Shown: positions 34,748-45,205, counted from the first letter of the stretch. The stretch is 58,373 nt of DNA from an uncultured Erysipelotrichaceae bacterium (GCA_949289855.1 CASEPS010000023.1:1-58373); one strand, 5' to 3'. Notes: a model not told the origin generated them from the letters alone. Made by a program: numbers and translations.

Positions 34748-35947
34748 TTATGCTTCACTCTGCAGATCTTCCAACGTCAATCCGCAATAGTACAGCTCCA
34801 TTTCCAGCCATGATTTCACATCCCGGATCGCTTCCAGGGTGGAATCCTGACAATCACTGCTCTCTACGCCATTGGTGAAATCCAATGAACATGCGCCCAT
34901 CTGTCCGGTGTCACTCTTCCAGTTATATATATAATGGATCGTACGGTTCGAATATTCAAAGATATGGTTATCAAAATCGACCATATACGACTCATTGTCC
35001 TGGTTGAAGGAAGAAAGATATGTTCCATCTTCCTGCTCTTCATAATTGAGTCTGTTCACAAGTCTCTTTTTGAATGTATCTGTAACTGTATCCTCTGGTG
35101 AATCATCATCTGAAGTCAATGTCTCAATACTGTCTGTATCGATCTCTTCAAAGCTCACATATGCGGCCTGTTCATTCCGCTGTTCATCACTCAGTGAAAC
35201 CGTTGTCTCATTGATGTTCACCACATTAACATCTGATTCATAGATGACCTGTACAACCTCAGAAGAAAGAGTCACTTCTGTATCAAATACAGCATGTTCT
35301 TTGACAAAATGACCATCTTCATCAAAGGATACCGTGATCTTTCCATCATTTACCACAAATCCATCATAGGCATCAAGACCATACTGGTCATATCGTTCTT
35401 TGAATTGGTCTGCGCGGTATTCTTCCTTCAGGGTGATGACATAACTCATATTGCCATCTTCATCCCTGCCACCTTTGATATCTTCTATCATGTCCTCTGG
35501 GAAGACAATTGGTTCAACTGGCACAAGCATATTCTCTTCCAGCTGTTCAAACGACATATCCTCATAGTAGGTGATGTTGTTATACGTGTTGTACAACCTT
35601 CCACCATAGTAGTAGCCATCAAATGACTGCCTGAGTCCATTGGAATCAATATTCTGATAGAGATGTGCGGTCTCACCATCCCATTGCAGTACTTCATCCA
35701 TGTCATAGGCAGACATCGTATCATCTGAGTAATGCATATCATACCTGTTGGTTACCGTGATGGTATAACTATCCACAGCCGTTCTGTTTTCTACAGCACT
35801 CTGATACTGGTTATAGACATCACCACTGACCGGCTGCACAATAGCAACTGCAGATGGTAGTGGCTGTTCGTTATTCTTCGTGCATCCCGTCACAAGCAAA
35901 GGCAGAATGCATATCCATACAATTTCTGTTTTTCTCATTTGTTTCAT
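34748..35947 (-). CDS. Putative lipoprotein of unknown function
   Basis: The protein is about 399 residues from ATG 35947 (MKQMRKTEIV); ATG 35938 is also possible. A short basic start, a hydrophobic stretch and the lipobox LLVTGC around residues 16-21 mark it as a membrane-anchored lipoprotein. The mature part is acidic and Tyr/Asp-rich (VDSYTITVTNRYD, YYYGGRLYNTYNNITYY) without a domain I recognise. Its 5' end overlaps the phosphatase gene by about 77 bases, so the two are probably translated together. A role at the outer face of the membrane is the limit of what can be said. Confidence 0.75.
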   Translation of the reverse strand: MKQMRKTEIVWICILPLLVTGCTKNNEQPLPSAVAIVQPVSGDVYNQYQSAVENRTAVDSYTITVTNRYDMHYSDDTMSAYDMDEVLQWDGETAHLYQNIDSNGLRQSFDGYYYGGRLYNTYNNITYYEDMSFEQLEENMLVPVEPIVFPEDMIEDIKGGRDEDGNMSYVITLKEEYRADQFKERYDQYGLDAYDGFVVNDGKITVSFDEDGHFVKEHAVFDTEVTLSSEVVQVIYESDVNVVNINETTVSLSDEQRNEQAAYVSFEEIDTDSIETLTSDDDSPEDTVTDTFKKRLVNRLNYEEQEDGTYLSSFNQDNESYMVDFDNHIFEYSNRTIHYIYNWKSDTGQMGACSLDFTNGVESSDCQDSTLEAIRDVKSWLEMELYYCGLTLEDLQSEA

Positions 35948-37052
35948 TATAAACATCTTTTCTTCTTTGCGGATAGAGAATCAGTGGGATCATCAACTCT
36001 TCTTCCATACCACCCGCATGGTGAGCTTTCATCGCCTTTTTGCCATAGGTAAACGAAAGCGGTGTGTTGGCGACAGCCAGGTAATCTCCAGTAAACTCAG
36101 CCAGATGTCTTTCCATGATACCTGGACCAAATACCCTTTGTTGAATCACATCCTGTTGCCGCAATAGTTCAAATGCATTGCCAAACCGTTCATGGAACAA
36201 TGCTTCGAAGCGGGAAAGTTTCTCCTCACGGATATAGAATGCCGTTGCTCTTGGTTCAAGGGCTGGTTTATGTCGGAATAAAGCACATAACTCCTTATCC
36301 TTTGCAAGATCATATGCCGCCATATCCACCATACCATGGTCCGCCAGAATCAATAGTCCTGTATCTTCTCTTAGCTGGTAAGCAAGATGGGTAATCTCGT
36401 CATCAATATGCCGTAATGTCTCATATACAACAGGCGCTTCTGTTCCATTTATGTGCATGAGGTCATCAAAGCCATCCCAATAGGCATAGATGAAACGGAC
36501 ATCCTGTTCCATAGACAATTGCTTAGTCTTCTCACAAACTTCAGAAAATGTCTCACATGGGTTCTCTTTGCCAAATGAAGGCCATACACTTTCCGCATGA
36601 ATGCCTTTTGCCCGCAGCTTATCCATGATCCAGGTGACCGGTAATGACTTTTGTACAAAACCAGGATACTTCTCTTTTCCATAGTAAGACTGTTCCAGGA
36701 AGAGAATGACATGGTCATCCAGTTCTTCAAAATACTGGTTCCATCCAAGCCAGCCATTTTCTGCAGGACTTTTGCCTGTTAATAGACTGGTTGTCGCTGC
36801 AGTGGTCGTTGGAGGAAAGACAGACATCATGGATTTAGCTTTGTACTGGTGCAGAAAGGTATCCCTTTCCAGCAGTTTGTTGAGAATATAGGAGCCCATA
36901 GCATCCACAAGAAGTACGATGACACAACGAAAACCATGGTCGTCAAGCCATGCTTTGACTGTTTCATCTGCCCTGTAACCTGTATCAATTCCATAGTAGT
37001 TTTGGATGGCAGCAGATACCTGTAACAATCCGCTTTCGTAATCTGTTCTCAT
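35871..37052 (-). CDS. Alkaline phosphatase superfamily (phosphodiesterase-type) protein
   Basis: The 393-residue protein fits the type I phosphodiesterase/nucleotide pyrophosphatase family. The metal-binding Asp is in VLLVDAMGSY near residue 45, and the nucleophile loop is FPPTTTAATTSLLTGKSP, with later metal motifs ILADHGMVDMA and KAHHAGGMEEEL. I see no signal peptide, so it is probably cytoplasmic. The substrate is unknown. I chose ATG 37052, after AGAGGT. The last 23 or so residues extend past the usual end of the fold and overlap the next gene. Confidence 0.85.
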   Translation of the reverse strand: MRTDYESGLLQVSAAIQNYYGIDTGYRADETVKAWLDDHGFRCVIVLLVDAMGSYILNKLLERDTFLHQYKAKSMMSVFPPTTTAATTSLLTGKSPAENGWLGWNQYFEELDDHVILFLEQSYYGKEKYPGFVQKSLPVTWIMDKLRAKGIHAESVWPSFGKENPCETFSEVCEKTKQLSMEQDVRFIYAYWDGFDDLMHINGTEAPVVYETLRHIDDEITHLAYQLREDTGLLILADHGMVDMAAYDLAKDKELCALFRHKPALEPRATAFYIREEKLSRFEALFHERFGNAFELLRQQDVIQQRVFGPGIMERHLAEFTGDYLAVANTPLSFTYGKKAMKAHHAGGMEEELMIPLILYPQRRKDVYNETNEKNRNCMDMHSAFACDGMHEE

Positions 37053-37133
37053 GTGTACCTCTTGTTCTACAACAATACCATACTTTGCCTGCATTATGGG
37101 TCTGTAAGAGAAGAATTCATAGAGTGTTCACCA

Positions 37134-37177
37134 ACAAAAAAAGCTGTATTACCAGACATTGCCTGATAAAACAGCTT
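37134..37177 (-). terminator. Terminator of the ribosomal protein cluster
   Basis: AAGCTGT and ACAGCTT anchor an imperfect stem of about 15 pairs (with TTATCAG and CTGGTAA inside), followed by seven T on the minus strand. It lies just beyond rplQ. Confidence 0.88.
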
Positions 37178-37186
37178 ATGCAGTGC

Positions 37187-37546
37187 TTAGACCAGTTCAA
37201 TATATGCCATTGGAGCAGCATCACCGTTGCGGACACCTGTCTTGACAACACGTGTATATCCACCATTACGGTCTGCATACTTAGGCGCAATTTCATTGAA
37301 AAGCTTCTGTACTACAGTCATGCCTGTCTTTTCATCCGTTACATTACGGAGATAAGCAGCAGCTCTTCTTCTCGCAGCAAGGTCACCCTTCTTGCCAAGT
37401 GTGATCAGTTCGTCAACAACAGAGCGAAGATCCTTTGCCTTAGCTTCAGTTGTTTCGATTTTGCCATAGAGAATAACAGATGTAGCAAGATTTCTCAGCA
37501 TTGCTTTACGATGATCAGCTGTTCTGCCGAATTTGCGATTCCACAT
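37187..37546 (-). CDS. rplQ: Ribosomal protein L17
   Basis: The 119-residue protein starts [20 protein letters not shown], typical of bL17, a large-subunit protein near the exit tunnel. It is the last gene of the cluster, after rpoA. Confidence 0.97.
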   Translation of the reverse strand: MWNRKFGRTADHRKAMLRNLATSVILYGKIETTEAKAKDLRSVVDELITLGKKGDLAARRRAAAYLRNVTDEKTGMTVVQKLFNEIAPKYADRNGGYTRVVKTGVRNGDAAPMAYIELV

Positions 37547-37561
37547 TGTATGTTCCTCCTA

Positions 37562-38521
37562 TCAGTCAAAGGACTTGAAGCTCAGTCCGAGTTCTGTGAG
37601 CTTATCCTTAACCTCTTTCAAAGATTTCTTACCGAGGTTACGGACTCTCATCATTTCATCCTCGGTCTTTTGTGTCAGTTCATCCACTGTCTGGATGCCT
37701 GCACGCTTCAGGCAGTTATAGGAACGTACGGAGAGATCGAGGTCTTCAATCATCATCTGCTGTCCCTTGCTGGTAACTTCCTGTCCGCCTTCCTTCAGAA
37801 CATCTTCCATGTTGAGGACATCTTCATTGATGCCTGCAATCAGATCAAGATGATCAATCAGAATTCTGGCAGCCATAGCAAGTGCCTTCTGCGGGGTAAT
37901 AGAACCATCTGTCATGATTTCCATTGTCAGTGCGTCATATTTAACGTCCTGACCAACACGAGCAGGATCAACTGTATAAGCGACCTTCTCGATTGGTGTA
38001 TAAATGGAGTCAGTATAGACAGTGCCAATTCCCTGGGAAGAACCAACATTCTGCTGTTTATTGATATCTGCGCTGACGTAACCTCTGCCATTCTTGGCTT
38101 TCAGTTCCATCTCAAGACTTGTTCCAACCTCAAGATGCGCAATCTCGAGATCTTTATTCAGGATTTCTACCTGAGCAGGGCAGATAATATCCCCGGCTGT
38201 TACAACACATGGTCCCTTTGCGGAGATCTGCAGTGTATAAACTTCATCGTCTTCAATCTTCATAATCAGCTGCTTGAGCTTGAGAATGATCATGGAGACA
38301 TCTTCTCTTACGCCCGGGATAGTAGTGAATTCATGGTAAACACCATCTACCTTGATAGAGAATACCGCAGCTCCCGGCAGGGAGGACAGCAGAACTCTGC
38401 GAAGTGCGTTTCCGATTGTTGTACCGAAACCTCTTTCCAGTGGGGAAAGAACGAACTTTGCATAATTTTCAGATTCATTGAATTCCTGTACTTCGAAATC
38501 GGCGCGTTCAAACTTTTGCAT
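37562..38521 (-). CDS. rpoA: RNA polymerase alpha subunit
   Basis: The 319-residue protein has the N-terminal assembly domain (FVLSPLERGFGTTIGNALRR and LLSSLPGAAVFSIKVDG) and, from about residue 250, the C-terminal DNA-binding domain with LDLSVRSYNCLKRAGI. It scaffolds polymerase assembly and contacts activators and UP elements. Length and order (rpsK-rpoA-rplQ) are standard. Confidence 0.98.
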   Translation of the reverse strand: MQKFERADFEVQEFNESENYAKFVLSPLERGFGTTIGNALRRVLLSSLPGAAVFSIKVDGVYHEFTTIPGVREDVSMIILKLKQLIMKIEDDEVYTLQISAKGPCVVTAGDIICPAQVEILNKDLEIAHLEVGTSLEMELKAKNGRGYVSADINKQQNVGSSQGIGTVYTDSIYTPIEKVAYTVDPARVGQDVKYDALTMEIMTDGSITPQKALAMAARILIDHLDLIAGINEDVLNMEDVLKEGGQEVTSKGQQMMIEDLDLSVRSYNCLKRAGIQTVDELTQKTEDEMMRVRNLGKKSLKEVKDKLTELGLSFKSFD

Positions 38522-38546
38522 GCAACATCCTCCTTTATTCTAATGC

Positions 38547-38948
38547 TTAGCCACGAGGTCTCTTTGGCGGACGGCAGCCGTTATGAGGGATCGGTGTTAC
38601 ATCATTGATCACTGTAATTTCAAGGCCTGCAGTCTGAAGAGATCTGACAGCAGCTTCACGGCCCGGACCCGGACCCTTAACATTTACTTCAACAGTCTTC
38701 ATACCCTGCTGAACTGCTGCCTTACCAGCAGCTTCTGCACAAAGCTGTGCAACATAAGGTGTGGACTTACGGGAACCCTTGTAACCAAGAGCACCTGCAG
38801 AACTCCAGGAAATAACGTTACCTGCTTCATCAGCAATTGTAACGATTGTGTTATTAAATGTTGAATGAATGTGAGCGACACCCTTCGCCACATTTCTGCG
38901 AGCTTTTCTCTTACGAGTTTTAGCTGCATTGTTCTTCTTTGTTGGCAT
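38547..38948 (-). CDS. rpsK: Ribosomal protein S11
   Basis: The 133-residue uS11 has [18 protein letters not shown] and ends in [11 protein letters not shown], both family hallmarks. It lies on the platform of the small subunit, next to rpsM. Confidence 0.98.
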   Translation of the reverse strand: MPTKKNNAAKTRKRKARRNVAKGVAHIHSTFNNTIVTIADEAGNVISWSSAGALGYKGSRKSTPYVAQLCAEAAGKAAVQQGMKTVEVNVKGPGPGREAAVRSLQTAGLEITVINDVTPIPHNGCRPPKRPRG

Positions 38949-38964
38949 TCTAATGTCCTCCTGC

Positions 38965-39330
38965 TTACTTCTTCTTGTTTGCTACTGTACGGCGCGGACC
39001 CTTACGTGTACGGGCATTTGTACGTGTTCTCTGACCGCGGACCGGCAGACTTCTTCTGTGACGAAGGCCTCTGTAAGAGCCGATTTCCATCAGTCTCTTG
39101 ATGTTCAGAGCAACTTCTCTACGAAGGTCACCTTCTGTCTTGATTGCGTCAATCTGCTGACGAATAGCTGTTTCCTGCGCTTCTGTCAGGTCCTTAACAC
39201 GGATTGTTTCGTCAACACCTGCATCAGCAAGAATTTTCTTCGCTGTAGAACGGCCGATGCCGTAAATATAGGTAAGAGAAATTCCGACCTGTTTGTTGTT
39301 CGGAATATCTACACCAGCAAAACGTGCCAT
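38965..39330 (-). CDS. rpsM: Ribosomal protein S13
   Basis: The 121-residue uS13 starts [20 protein letters not shown] and ends in a basic [13 protein letters not shown] tail that contacts P-site tRNA in the small-subunit head. Confidence 0.98.
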   Translation of the reverse strand: MARFAGVDIPNNKQVGISLTYIYGIGRSTAKKILADAGVDETIRVKDLTEAQETAIRQQIDAIKTEGDLRREVALNIKRLMEIGSYRGLRHRRSLPVRGQRTRTNARTRKGPRRTVANKKK

Positions 39331-39348
39331 AATCTTTCTTCCTCCAAA

Positions 39349-39462
39349 TTAACCCTGTCTCTGCTTATGCTTTGGGTTCTCGCAGATTACCATTACAACG
39401 CCCTTGCGCTTGATAACTCTGCACTTGTCACAAATTGGTTTTACGCTAGGTCTTACTTTCAT
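39349..39462 (-). CDS. rpmJ: Ribosomal protein L36
   Basis: The 37-residue protein starts [14 protein letters not shown] and has two further zinc ligands in ICENPKHKQ (CCCH form). It is in the expected place between infA and rpsM. Confidence 0.97.
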   Translation of the reverse strand: MKVRPSVKPICDKCRVIKRKGVVMVICENPKHKQRQG

Positions 39463-39495
39463 TTTTTTAACCTCCCGGACAAATACGAATGAGAC

Positions 39496-39714
39496 TTATT
39501 TGTGTCTGTATGTGATACGCCCACGTGTTAAATCATATGGTGAAATTTCGACTGTGACCCTGTCTCCCGGTAAAATGCGAATGTAATTCATTCGGATTTT
39601 ACCAGCAACGTGAGCTCGGATCTCCATTCCATTTTGAAGTTTCACCTTGAAGTTGGCATTAGGAAGTGTGTCAGTAATAACACCTTCGATTTCAATTACG
39701 TCCTGTTTTGACAT
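39496..39714 (-). CDS. infA: Translation initiation factor IF-1
   Basis: The 72-residue OB-fold protein starts [13 protein letters not shown] and has [20 protein letters not shown]. It binds the A site of the small subunit during initiation. It follows adk directly; the map gene often found between them is absent. Confidence 0.97.
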   Translation of the reverse strand: MSKQDVIEIEGVITDTLPNANFKVKLQNGMEIRAHVAGKIRMNYIRILPGDRVTVEISPYDLTRGRITYRHK

Positions 39715-39777
39715 TTACTCTCCCTAGTAATTAATGAGACCAGAAGCGGATTGAGACCAATCCGCTCTGAACTCTAC

Positions 39778-40428
39778 TTAACCAATCTTTCCTAAAGCCT
39801 CTTTGATGTCATTGAACACATCTTCCGGTTTCTGGGATGCATCGATGTGTGCTACGACACCTTTCTGATCATAGAAATCAATGACCGGCTTTGTGCTGTT
39901 ATCATATTCATCCATGCGCTGTGTCAGCTTTTCCACTGTGTCATCTGAGCGCTGCTTTAATGCACCACCACAGACATCACATACGCCTTCAACTTTACTT
40001 GGATGATTATGAATGTGATAAATTGCTCCGCACTTACTGCATACACGGCGTCCCGTGATACGCTCCTTGAGCAGGTTAAAGTCTACATCAAGTGCCAGTA
40101 CACATTCAACTGGTTTTCCGATTTTTTGTGAAATTTCTGCAAATTTTTCGGCCTGAACCAGTGTTCTTGGGAAACCATCGAGAAGATAACCCTTCTGACA
40201 ATCAGCTTCCTGCAGTCTTGCTTCGACCATGGCATTGATGACAGCGTCCGGTACAAGCTTGCCGGCATCCATATAGGACTTAGCTTCTTTGCCAAGGTCT
40301 GTGTTGTTGCGCACATTCTCACGCAGCATATCGCCTGTGGAAATATGCGGAATGTCGTACTCCTTGAGGATCAGGTCGCTCATTGTACCTTTGCCTGCTC
40401 CTGCGGGACCCATGATCAGGATATTCAT
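39778..40428 (-). CDS. adk: Adenylate kinase
   Basis: The 216-residue enzyme converts ATP and AMP to two ADP. The P-loop is GPAGAGKGT, and the AMP site includes STGDMLR and GFPRTLVQA. The lid is the long zinc-binding form with Cys pairs in CSKCGAIYH and CDVCGGAL, as in many Gram-positive bacteria. It lies between secY and infA. Confidence 0.97.
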   Translation of the reverse strand: MNILIMGPAGAGKGTMSDLILKEYDIPHISTGDMLRENVRNNTDLGKEAKSYMDAGKLVPDAVINAMVEARLQEADCQKGYLLDGFPRTLVQAEKFAEISQKIGKPVECVLALDVDFNLLKERITGRRVCSKCGAIYHIHNHPSKVEGVCDVCGGALKQRSDDTVEKLTQRMDEYDNSTKPVIDFYDQKGVVAHIDASQKPEDVFNDIKEALGKIG

Positions 40429-40445
40429 TTTCCGTCCTCCTTCAT

Positions 40446-41732
40446 TCAGTTAAGGAATCCATGGTATTGCTTCTGTGTGAGCTGTCCTTTGAGCTGTCCC
40501 ATTGTTTCCTTTGCTACACCGACAACGATGATAATACCGGTGCCGCCAATTGCAGCTGAGGATGGGATGCTTGTGAACATTGGAAGCAGATACGGCAGGA
40601 CTGCGACAATCGTAAGTCCGATTGCGCCGAGAACGGTGATGCGGTTCAATACCTTGTGCAGATATTTCTTTGTATCTGCACCTGGTCTGATACCCGGAAT
40701 ATAGGCATCAGACTTTTTGAGATTGTCTGCCATCTTTTCCGGATCAACCTGCAGGTCTGTATAGAAGAATGTGAACAGTATGGTCAATACAGCATAGATG
40801 CCAAGACCCACCGGTGTATTCAGCGCTAGGAATGAACTCAGTTTCGTATACAGTTCTGTATTGAAGAAACTGATGACAATCTGTGGTGCGGTCATGATGC
40901 TGGAAGCGAAGATGACCGGAATAACCGATGCGCTGTTTATCTTGAGAGGAAGGAATGTAACATCATTCTTCATACCTCTTGTACTGATACTGTTTGTATA
41001 CTGGATCGGGATCTTGCGCACCGCTGTCTCCATGATGACGACAAAGATGATGATGACAAGAACCATGAAGCAGTACAGAGCAAACTGGAGAGCGCCATTG
41101 AAGACTTCTCCATTTGAGCTGCCGCCCACCAGGATGCTGTAAACCTGGGTGAACTGAGACGGCATGTTGGAAACGATACCACCGAAGATGATCATCGAAA
41201 TACCGTTACCAATTCCCTTCATACTGATACGGTCACCAATCCATACAAGGAATGCGGATCCTGCACAAAGGACGGTTGCTGTATACAGATATGCTGAGAG
41301 AGCGGAAGATTCGAGAATTGAATACTGCTTGTCAAATCCGTAAACAAGAGAAAATGCCTGCACAAATGCGAGGACAACACTGAGATAACGTGTTGTTTTC
41401 TCAATCTTCTGTCTTCCTGTCTGACCGGACTTAGCCCATTCAGAAAGTGCCGGGATAACATCCATACTCAACAGCTGAATGATAATGCTGGAGGTGATGT
41501 ATGGCGTAACACCCATCGCGAAGATGGAGAGTTGTTCCAGAGCACCACCACCGAGCATGTTCATCATACTGAGGATGGAATTGTCCGAAATCTGTTCTGA
41601 AAGCGCAACGGAATCAACTCCAGGAACTGGAATTGCTGCACCGACCCGGTAGATCAGAAGCATCGCAAGCGTAAAGAAGATCTTGTTACGGATCTCCTTG
41701 TTCTTAAACAGACTGACGAACGTCCGCAGCAT
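40446..41732 (-). CDS. secY: Protein translocase subunit SecY
   Basis: The 428-residue protein has ten predicted membrane helices, with PVPGVDSVAL near the N terminus, the plug/helix-2 region SIFAMGVTPYITSSIIIQLL and the C-terminal GIIIVVGVAKETMGQL. It forms the Sec channel. I chose ATG 41732, because the in-frame ATG at 41768 is inside rplO; AGAGGTA is a suitable site overlapping the rplO end. Confidence 0.97.
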   Translation of the reverse strand: MLRTFVSLFKNKEIRNKIFFTLAMLLIYRVGAAIPVPGVDSVALSEQISDNSILSMMNMLGGGALEQLSIFAMGVTPYITSSIIIQLLSMDVIPALSEWAKSGQTGRQKIEKTTRYLSVVLAFVQAFSLVYGFDKQYSILESSALSAYLYTATVLCAGSAFLVWIGDRISMKGIGNGISMIIFGGIVSNMPSQFTQVYSILVGGSSNGEVFNGALQFALYCFMVLVIIIFVVIMETAVRKIPIQYTNSISTRGMKNDVTFLPLKINSASVIPVIFASSIMTAPQIVISFFNTELYTKLSSFLALNTPVGLGIYAVLTILFTFFYTDLQVDPEKMADNLKKSDAYIPGIRPGADTKKYLHKVLNRITVLGAIGLTIVAVLPYLLPMFTSIPSSAAIGGTGIIIVVGVAKETMGQLKGQLTQKQYHGFLN

Positions 41733-41733
41733 T

Positions 41734-42174
41734 TCAGAGTACCTCTGCTTTTCCGCCTGCTTCTTCAATTGCCTTCAGGGCAGTCTTGGAAAACTTTTCA
41801 GCTTTGACAGTGAGCTTCTTTTCAAGCTTGCCATTGCCGAGAATCTTGACACCATCAAGGCGCTTCTTGACAAGACCAGCAGCCTTCAGGGATTCATAAT
41901 CTACTGTGACACCGTCTTCGAACTTGTTGAGCTGTTCAACGTTGACACAAGCATATTCCTTACGGGTGTAGTTTGTGAAACCACGCTTCGGCATTCTCTT
42001 GAAGAATGGTGTCTGACCACCTTCGAAACCGATAGCTACGCCACCACCAGATCTGGAGTTCTGACCCTTCTGACCCTTTCCGGAAGTCTTACCTGTACCG
42101 GAACCCTGGCCACGTCCAATTCTCTTGGAAACGAAACGGGCACCAGCATTTGGCTTCATTTCATTCAGTTTCAT
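41734..42174 (-). CDS. rplO: Ribosomal protein L15
   Basis: The 146-residue uL15 has [19 protein letters not shown] and ends near the secY start. Only 14 bases separate it from rpsE, so there is no room for rpmD (L30), which usually lies here. Confidence 0.97.
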   Translation of the reverse strand: MKLNEMKPNAGARFVSKRIGRGQGSGTGKTSGKGQKGQNSRSGGGVAIGFEGGQTPFFKRMPKRGFTNYTRKEYACVNVEQLNKFEDGVTVDYESLKAAGLVKKRLDGVKILGNGKLEKKLTVKAEKFSKTALKAIEEAGGKAEVL

Positions 42175-42188
42175 TGTGAGCCTCCTCC

Positions 42189-42767
42189 TTATCTCATTTC
42201 AGCGACTTTCTTGTCGCGGAGCTTGGCAACCTGATCAACTGTACGCATCTGCTTCAGTGCATCGAGTGTTGCATAAACTACGTTTACAGATGTACGGCTT
42301 CCAATGACCTTGGAAAGAACATCGGAAATACCAGCAAGCTCAAGAATGGATCTGACTGCACCACCGGCGATAACTCCAGTACCAGGTGCAGCTGGCTGCA
42401 GGTAAACGCTGGAAGCACCATGCTTACCCTTGACTGCATGTGGAACAGTTCTGTTATCGTCAACGAGGTTGACTCTGAATACATTCTTGACAGCAGCTTC
42501 GTTAGCCTTCTTGATTGCATCTGGAACTTCAGATGCCTTGCCCATACCGAAGCCGATTCTGCCCTTCTTGTCACCGACGACAACAAGAGCTGCGAAACGC
42601 ATTGTACGACCACCCTTTGTTGTCTTGGAAACACGGTTGATGGAGACAACGACGTCTTCAAATTCCTTTGGTTCACGCTTTCTGAAAGGTTTACGCGGAC
42701 CACGGTTGCCCTTATCAGGACGCGCTGCATTGTTTGCGCGCTGCTCTGTTACATTTTCAGTTGGCAT
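42189..42767 (-). CDS. rpsE: Ribosomal protein S5
   Basis: The 192-residue uS5 has the double-stranded RNA-binding region [20 protein letters not shown] and the [20 protein letters not shown] fold. A 30-residue N-terminal extension rich in Asn, Arg and Lys precedes the usual start of the domain. Confidence 0.97.
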   Translation of the reverse strand: MPTENVTEQRANNAARPDKGNRGPRKPFRKREPKEFEDVVVSINRVSKTTKGGRTMRFAALVVVGDKKGRIGFGMGKASEVPDAIKKANEAAVKNVFRVNLVDDNRTVPHAVKGKHGASSVYLQPAAPGTGVIAGGAVRSILELAGISDVLSKVIGSRTSVNVVYATLDALKQMRTVDQVAKLRDKKVAEMR

Positions 42768-42782
42768 TGTTGATCTCCTTCC

Positions 42783-43139
42783 TTAGAACTTGAGTCCGCC
42801 TTCTCTTGCAGCGTCAGCAAGAGCCTGGACTCTTCCATGATATACATAGCCGCCACGGTCGAAACGGACAGCTTCGATATTCTTTTCCTTGCACTTTTCA
42901 GCAATTGCAGCACCGACCTTCTTGGCTGCTTCGACGTTACCGCCGTTTTCAAGCTTGAGGTCAAGGGAGCTTACAGCACACAGTGTGTTGCCTGTAGTAT
43001 CATCGATGACCTGTGCAAAGATGTTGGCATTAGAGCGGAATACATTGAGTCTTGGGCAGTCGGGAGTACCGCTGACGACTCTGCGTACACGCTTATGACG
43101 GCGGATACGCTCTTCATTTTTCTTTGTTTTCTTCAGCAT
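42783..43139 (-). CDS. rplR: Ribosomal protein L18
   Basis: The 118-residue uL18, with [18 protein letters not shown] and [19 protein letters not shown], binds 5S rRNA. Confidence 0.97.
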   Translation of the reverse strand: MLKKTKKNEERIRRHKRVRRVVSGTPDCPRLNVFRSNANIFAQVIDDTTGNTLCAVSSLDLKLENGGNVEAAKKVGAAIAEKCKEKNIEAVRFDRGGYVYHGRVQALADAAREGGLKF

Positions 43140-43157
43140 GTTTCTCTCTCCTTCCCA

Positions 43158-43706
43158 TTACTTCTTAGCAGAAGCAGTCTTGCCTTCCTTACGGCGTACA
43201 TGTTCATCCACATAGCGGATACCCTTTCCACCATATGGTTCAGGCTTCTTGACAGCTCTGACATTTGCAGCAAACTGACCAACAATCTGCTTATCAATAC
43301 CAGCAACGTTGATTGTGTTTGCATCAGGAACTGTAACTGTTACACCTTCTGGTACATTCAGTTCAACCGGATGGGAGAAACCGACATTCAATGTAACCTT
43401 GTTACCAGCAAGAGCTGCACGGTAACCGATACCGACTACCTTGAGCACCTTTGTATAGCCGTTGGAGCAGCCTTCAATCATTGTTGCAAGCAGTGCACGG
43501 GTTGTACCATGCAGCTGCTTTGTGTGTTTTTCTTCATTTGGGCGCTTGACAGTAAGAATGCCCTCGTTGATTTCAATCTGCATCAACGGAGAGAACTTCT
43601 TTGTCAGTGTTCCCTTAGGACCTTTTACAGTCACCTCATTGCCTTCAGCGATGTTGACTTCAACACCGGAAGGAATGGTAATCGCCTTGTTTCCGATACG
43701 TGACAT
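43158..43706 (-). CDS. rplF: Ribosomal protein L6
   Basis: The 182-residue uL6 starts MSRIGNKAITIPSGVEV and ends PEPYGGKGIRYVDEHVR with a Lys-rich tail. It lies near the factor-binding site. Confidence 0.97.
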   Translation of the reverse strand: MSRIGNKAITIPSGVEVNIAEGNEVTVKGPKGTLTKKFSPLMQIEINEGILTVKRPNEEKHTKQLHGTTRALLATMIEGCSNGYTKVLKVVGIGYRAALAGNKVTLNVGFSHPVELNVPEGVTVTVPDANTINVAGIDKQIVGQFAANVRAVKKPEPYGGKGIRYVDEHVRRKEGKTASAKK

Positions 43707-43729
43707 TCGTTTATTCCTTTCTTAATTGA

Positions 43730-44128
43730 TTACCACACATAAGCGACTACTTCGCCGCCGATGTGGTTCTTACGTGCTTCGCGATCAGTAATCATACCCT
43801 TGGATGTGGAAATGATCGCAATGCCAAGTCCATTCAGGACCTTCGGTACTTCGTTGCCCCTTGCATAGACACGAAGACCAGGCTTGGAAATTCTCTTGAT
43901 GCCGCTGATGACACCCTGACCGTTTGTATACTTGAGAGTAACAACGATCTTCTTTTCAATACCATCGCCTTCTACAGCATAGTTTTCGATGTAACCCTCG
44001 GACTTCAGGATGCGGGCAATTTCAGCCTTTACCTTGGAGTATGGAGCGACATCTACTGTTTCAAGACGTGCCTGAACACCATTACGGATTCTTGTGAGCA
44101 TGTCAGCAATAGGATCTGTCATATTCAT
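43730..44128 (-). CDS. rpsH: Ribosomal protein S8
   Basis: The 132-residue uS8, starting [17 protein letters not shown] and ending [15 protein letters not shown], binds the central domain of 16S rRNA and often regulates the spc genes. Confidence 0.98.
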   Translation of the reverse strand: MNMTDPIADMLTRIRNGVQARLETVDVAPYSKVKAEIARILKSEGYIENYAVEGDGIEKKIVVTLKYTNGQGVISGIKRISKPGLRVYARGNEVPKVLNGLGIAIISTSKGMITDREARKNHIGGEVVAYVW

Positions 44129-44142
44129 CTCGGGTTACCTCC

Positions 44143-44328
44143 TTACCAGCTGGCCTTTCTGACTCCAGGAATCTCACCCTTGTAAGCGAGTTCTCTGAAG
44201 CAGATACGGCAAACTTTATACTTTCTCAATACGGAATGCGGACGTCCACATCTCTCGCAGCGTGTATATTCACGTGTGGAGAACTTAGCAGGACGTGCCT
44301 GTCTTACTTTCTGTGATGTCTTAGCCAT
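44143..44328 (-). CDS. rpsN: Ribosomal protein S14, zinc type
   Basis: The 61-residue uS14 has two CxxC pairs (CERCGRPH and CRICFRELA), the short zinc-binding form. It lies between rplE and rpsH, as usual. Confidence 0.97.
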   Translation of the reverse strand: MAKTSQKVRQARPAKFSTREYTRCERCGRPHSVLRKYKVCRICFRELAYKGEIPGVRKASW

Positions 44329-44342
44329 TCAGGTTCTCCTCC

Positions 44343-44882
44343 TTATTTAGCAAATGGCATGCCGAGTTCCTTCAGCAATGCATATGCTTCCTTGTTTGTC
44401 TTTGCGGATGTGACGATAACGATATCCATACCTCTTACCTTGGAAACCTTATCGAAGTTGATTTCCGGGAAGATGAGCTGTTCTTTAACACCGAGTGTGT
44501 AGTTGCCACGGCCATCGAATGCTGTAGCACTGACACCACGGAAGTCTCTTACACGTGGAAGAGAAATATTGAACAGCTTGTCGAGGAATTCATACATTCT
44601 CTCGCCACGAAGAGTAACCTTGCAGCCGATGTTCATGCCTTCACGCAGCTTGAAGTTCGCAATGGACTTCTTAGCCTTTGTGATTACAGGCTTTTGACCA
44701 GCAATCTGTGTGAGCTCTTCAACAGCTTCATCAAGAGCCTTCGGATTTGCAATCGCATCACCGACACCCATGTTGATGACAACCTTTTCAAGCTTTGGAG
44801 CTTCCATGACAGAGCTGTATGCAAACTCCTTCATCAGGGATGGCTTGACAGTTTCAACATACTTCTGTTCGAGACGGTTCAT
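44343..44882 (-). CDS. rplE: Ribosomal protein L5
   Basis: The 179-residue uL5, with [11 protein letters not shown] and [19 protein letters not shown], binds 5S rRNA. Its ATG overlaps the rplX stop by one base (TAATG). Confidence 0.98.
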   Translation of the reverse strand: MNRLEQKYVETVKPSLMKEFAYSSVMEAPKLEKVVINMGVGDAIANPKALDEAVEELTQIAGQKPVITKAKKSIANFKLREGMNIGCKVTLRGERMYEFLDKLFNISLPRVRDFRGVSATAFDGRGNYTLGVKEQLIFPEINFDKVSKVRGMDIVIVTSAKTNKEAYALLKELGMPFAK

Positions 44883-45205
44883 TACTTCTTACCTCCCTTG
44901 ACTTCATTGCCGGACTTCTTGAAAACTCTCTTCTTGTTTCCATTTTCATCGATAACAATACCGACGCGGCTTACGCTCTTTGCTTTTCTGTCATAGAGCA
45001 TGACATTGGAAGCATCGATCTTCGCTTCCATTTCAACGATACCACCTTCAGGATTTGCCTGACTCGGTTTCTGAGACTTCTTGATCATGTTGACACCTTC
45101 AACGATGATCTTGTTTTCCTTCGGGAAAACAGCTGTAACCGTGGAGACTGTTCCTTTGTAGTGACCGCTGATTACTTTGACTTCATCACCTGTCTTGATC
45201 TTCAT
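44882..45205 (-). CDS. rplX: Ribosomal protein L24
   Basis: The 107-residue uL24 starts [19 protein letters not shown] with a KOW motif and acts early in large-subunit assembly. Confidence 0.97.
   Translation of the reverse strand: MKIKTGDEVKVISGHYKGTVSTVTAVFPKENKIIVEGVNMIKKSQKPSQANPEGGIVEMEAKIDASNVMLYDRKAKSVSRVGIVIDENGNKKRVFKKSGNEVKGGKK

Noticed and set aside
37085-38608. A 507-codon plus-strand frame across rplQ and rpoA
   Set aside because: It is antisense to two conserved genes and shows no protein-family character.
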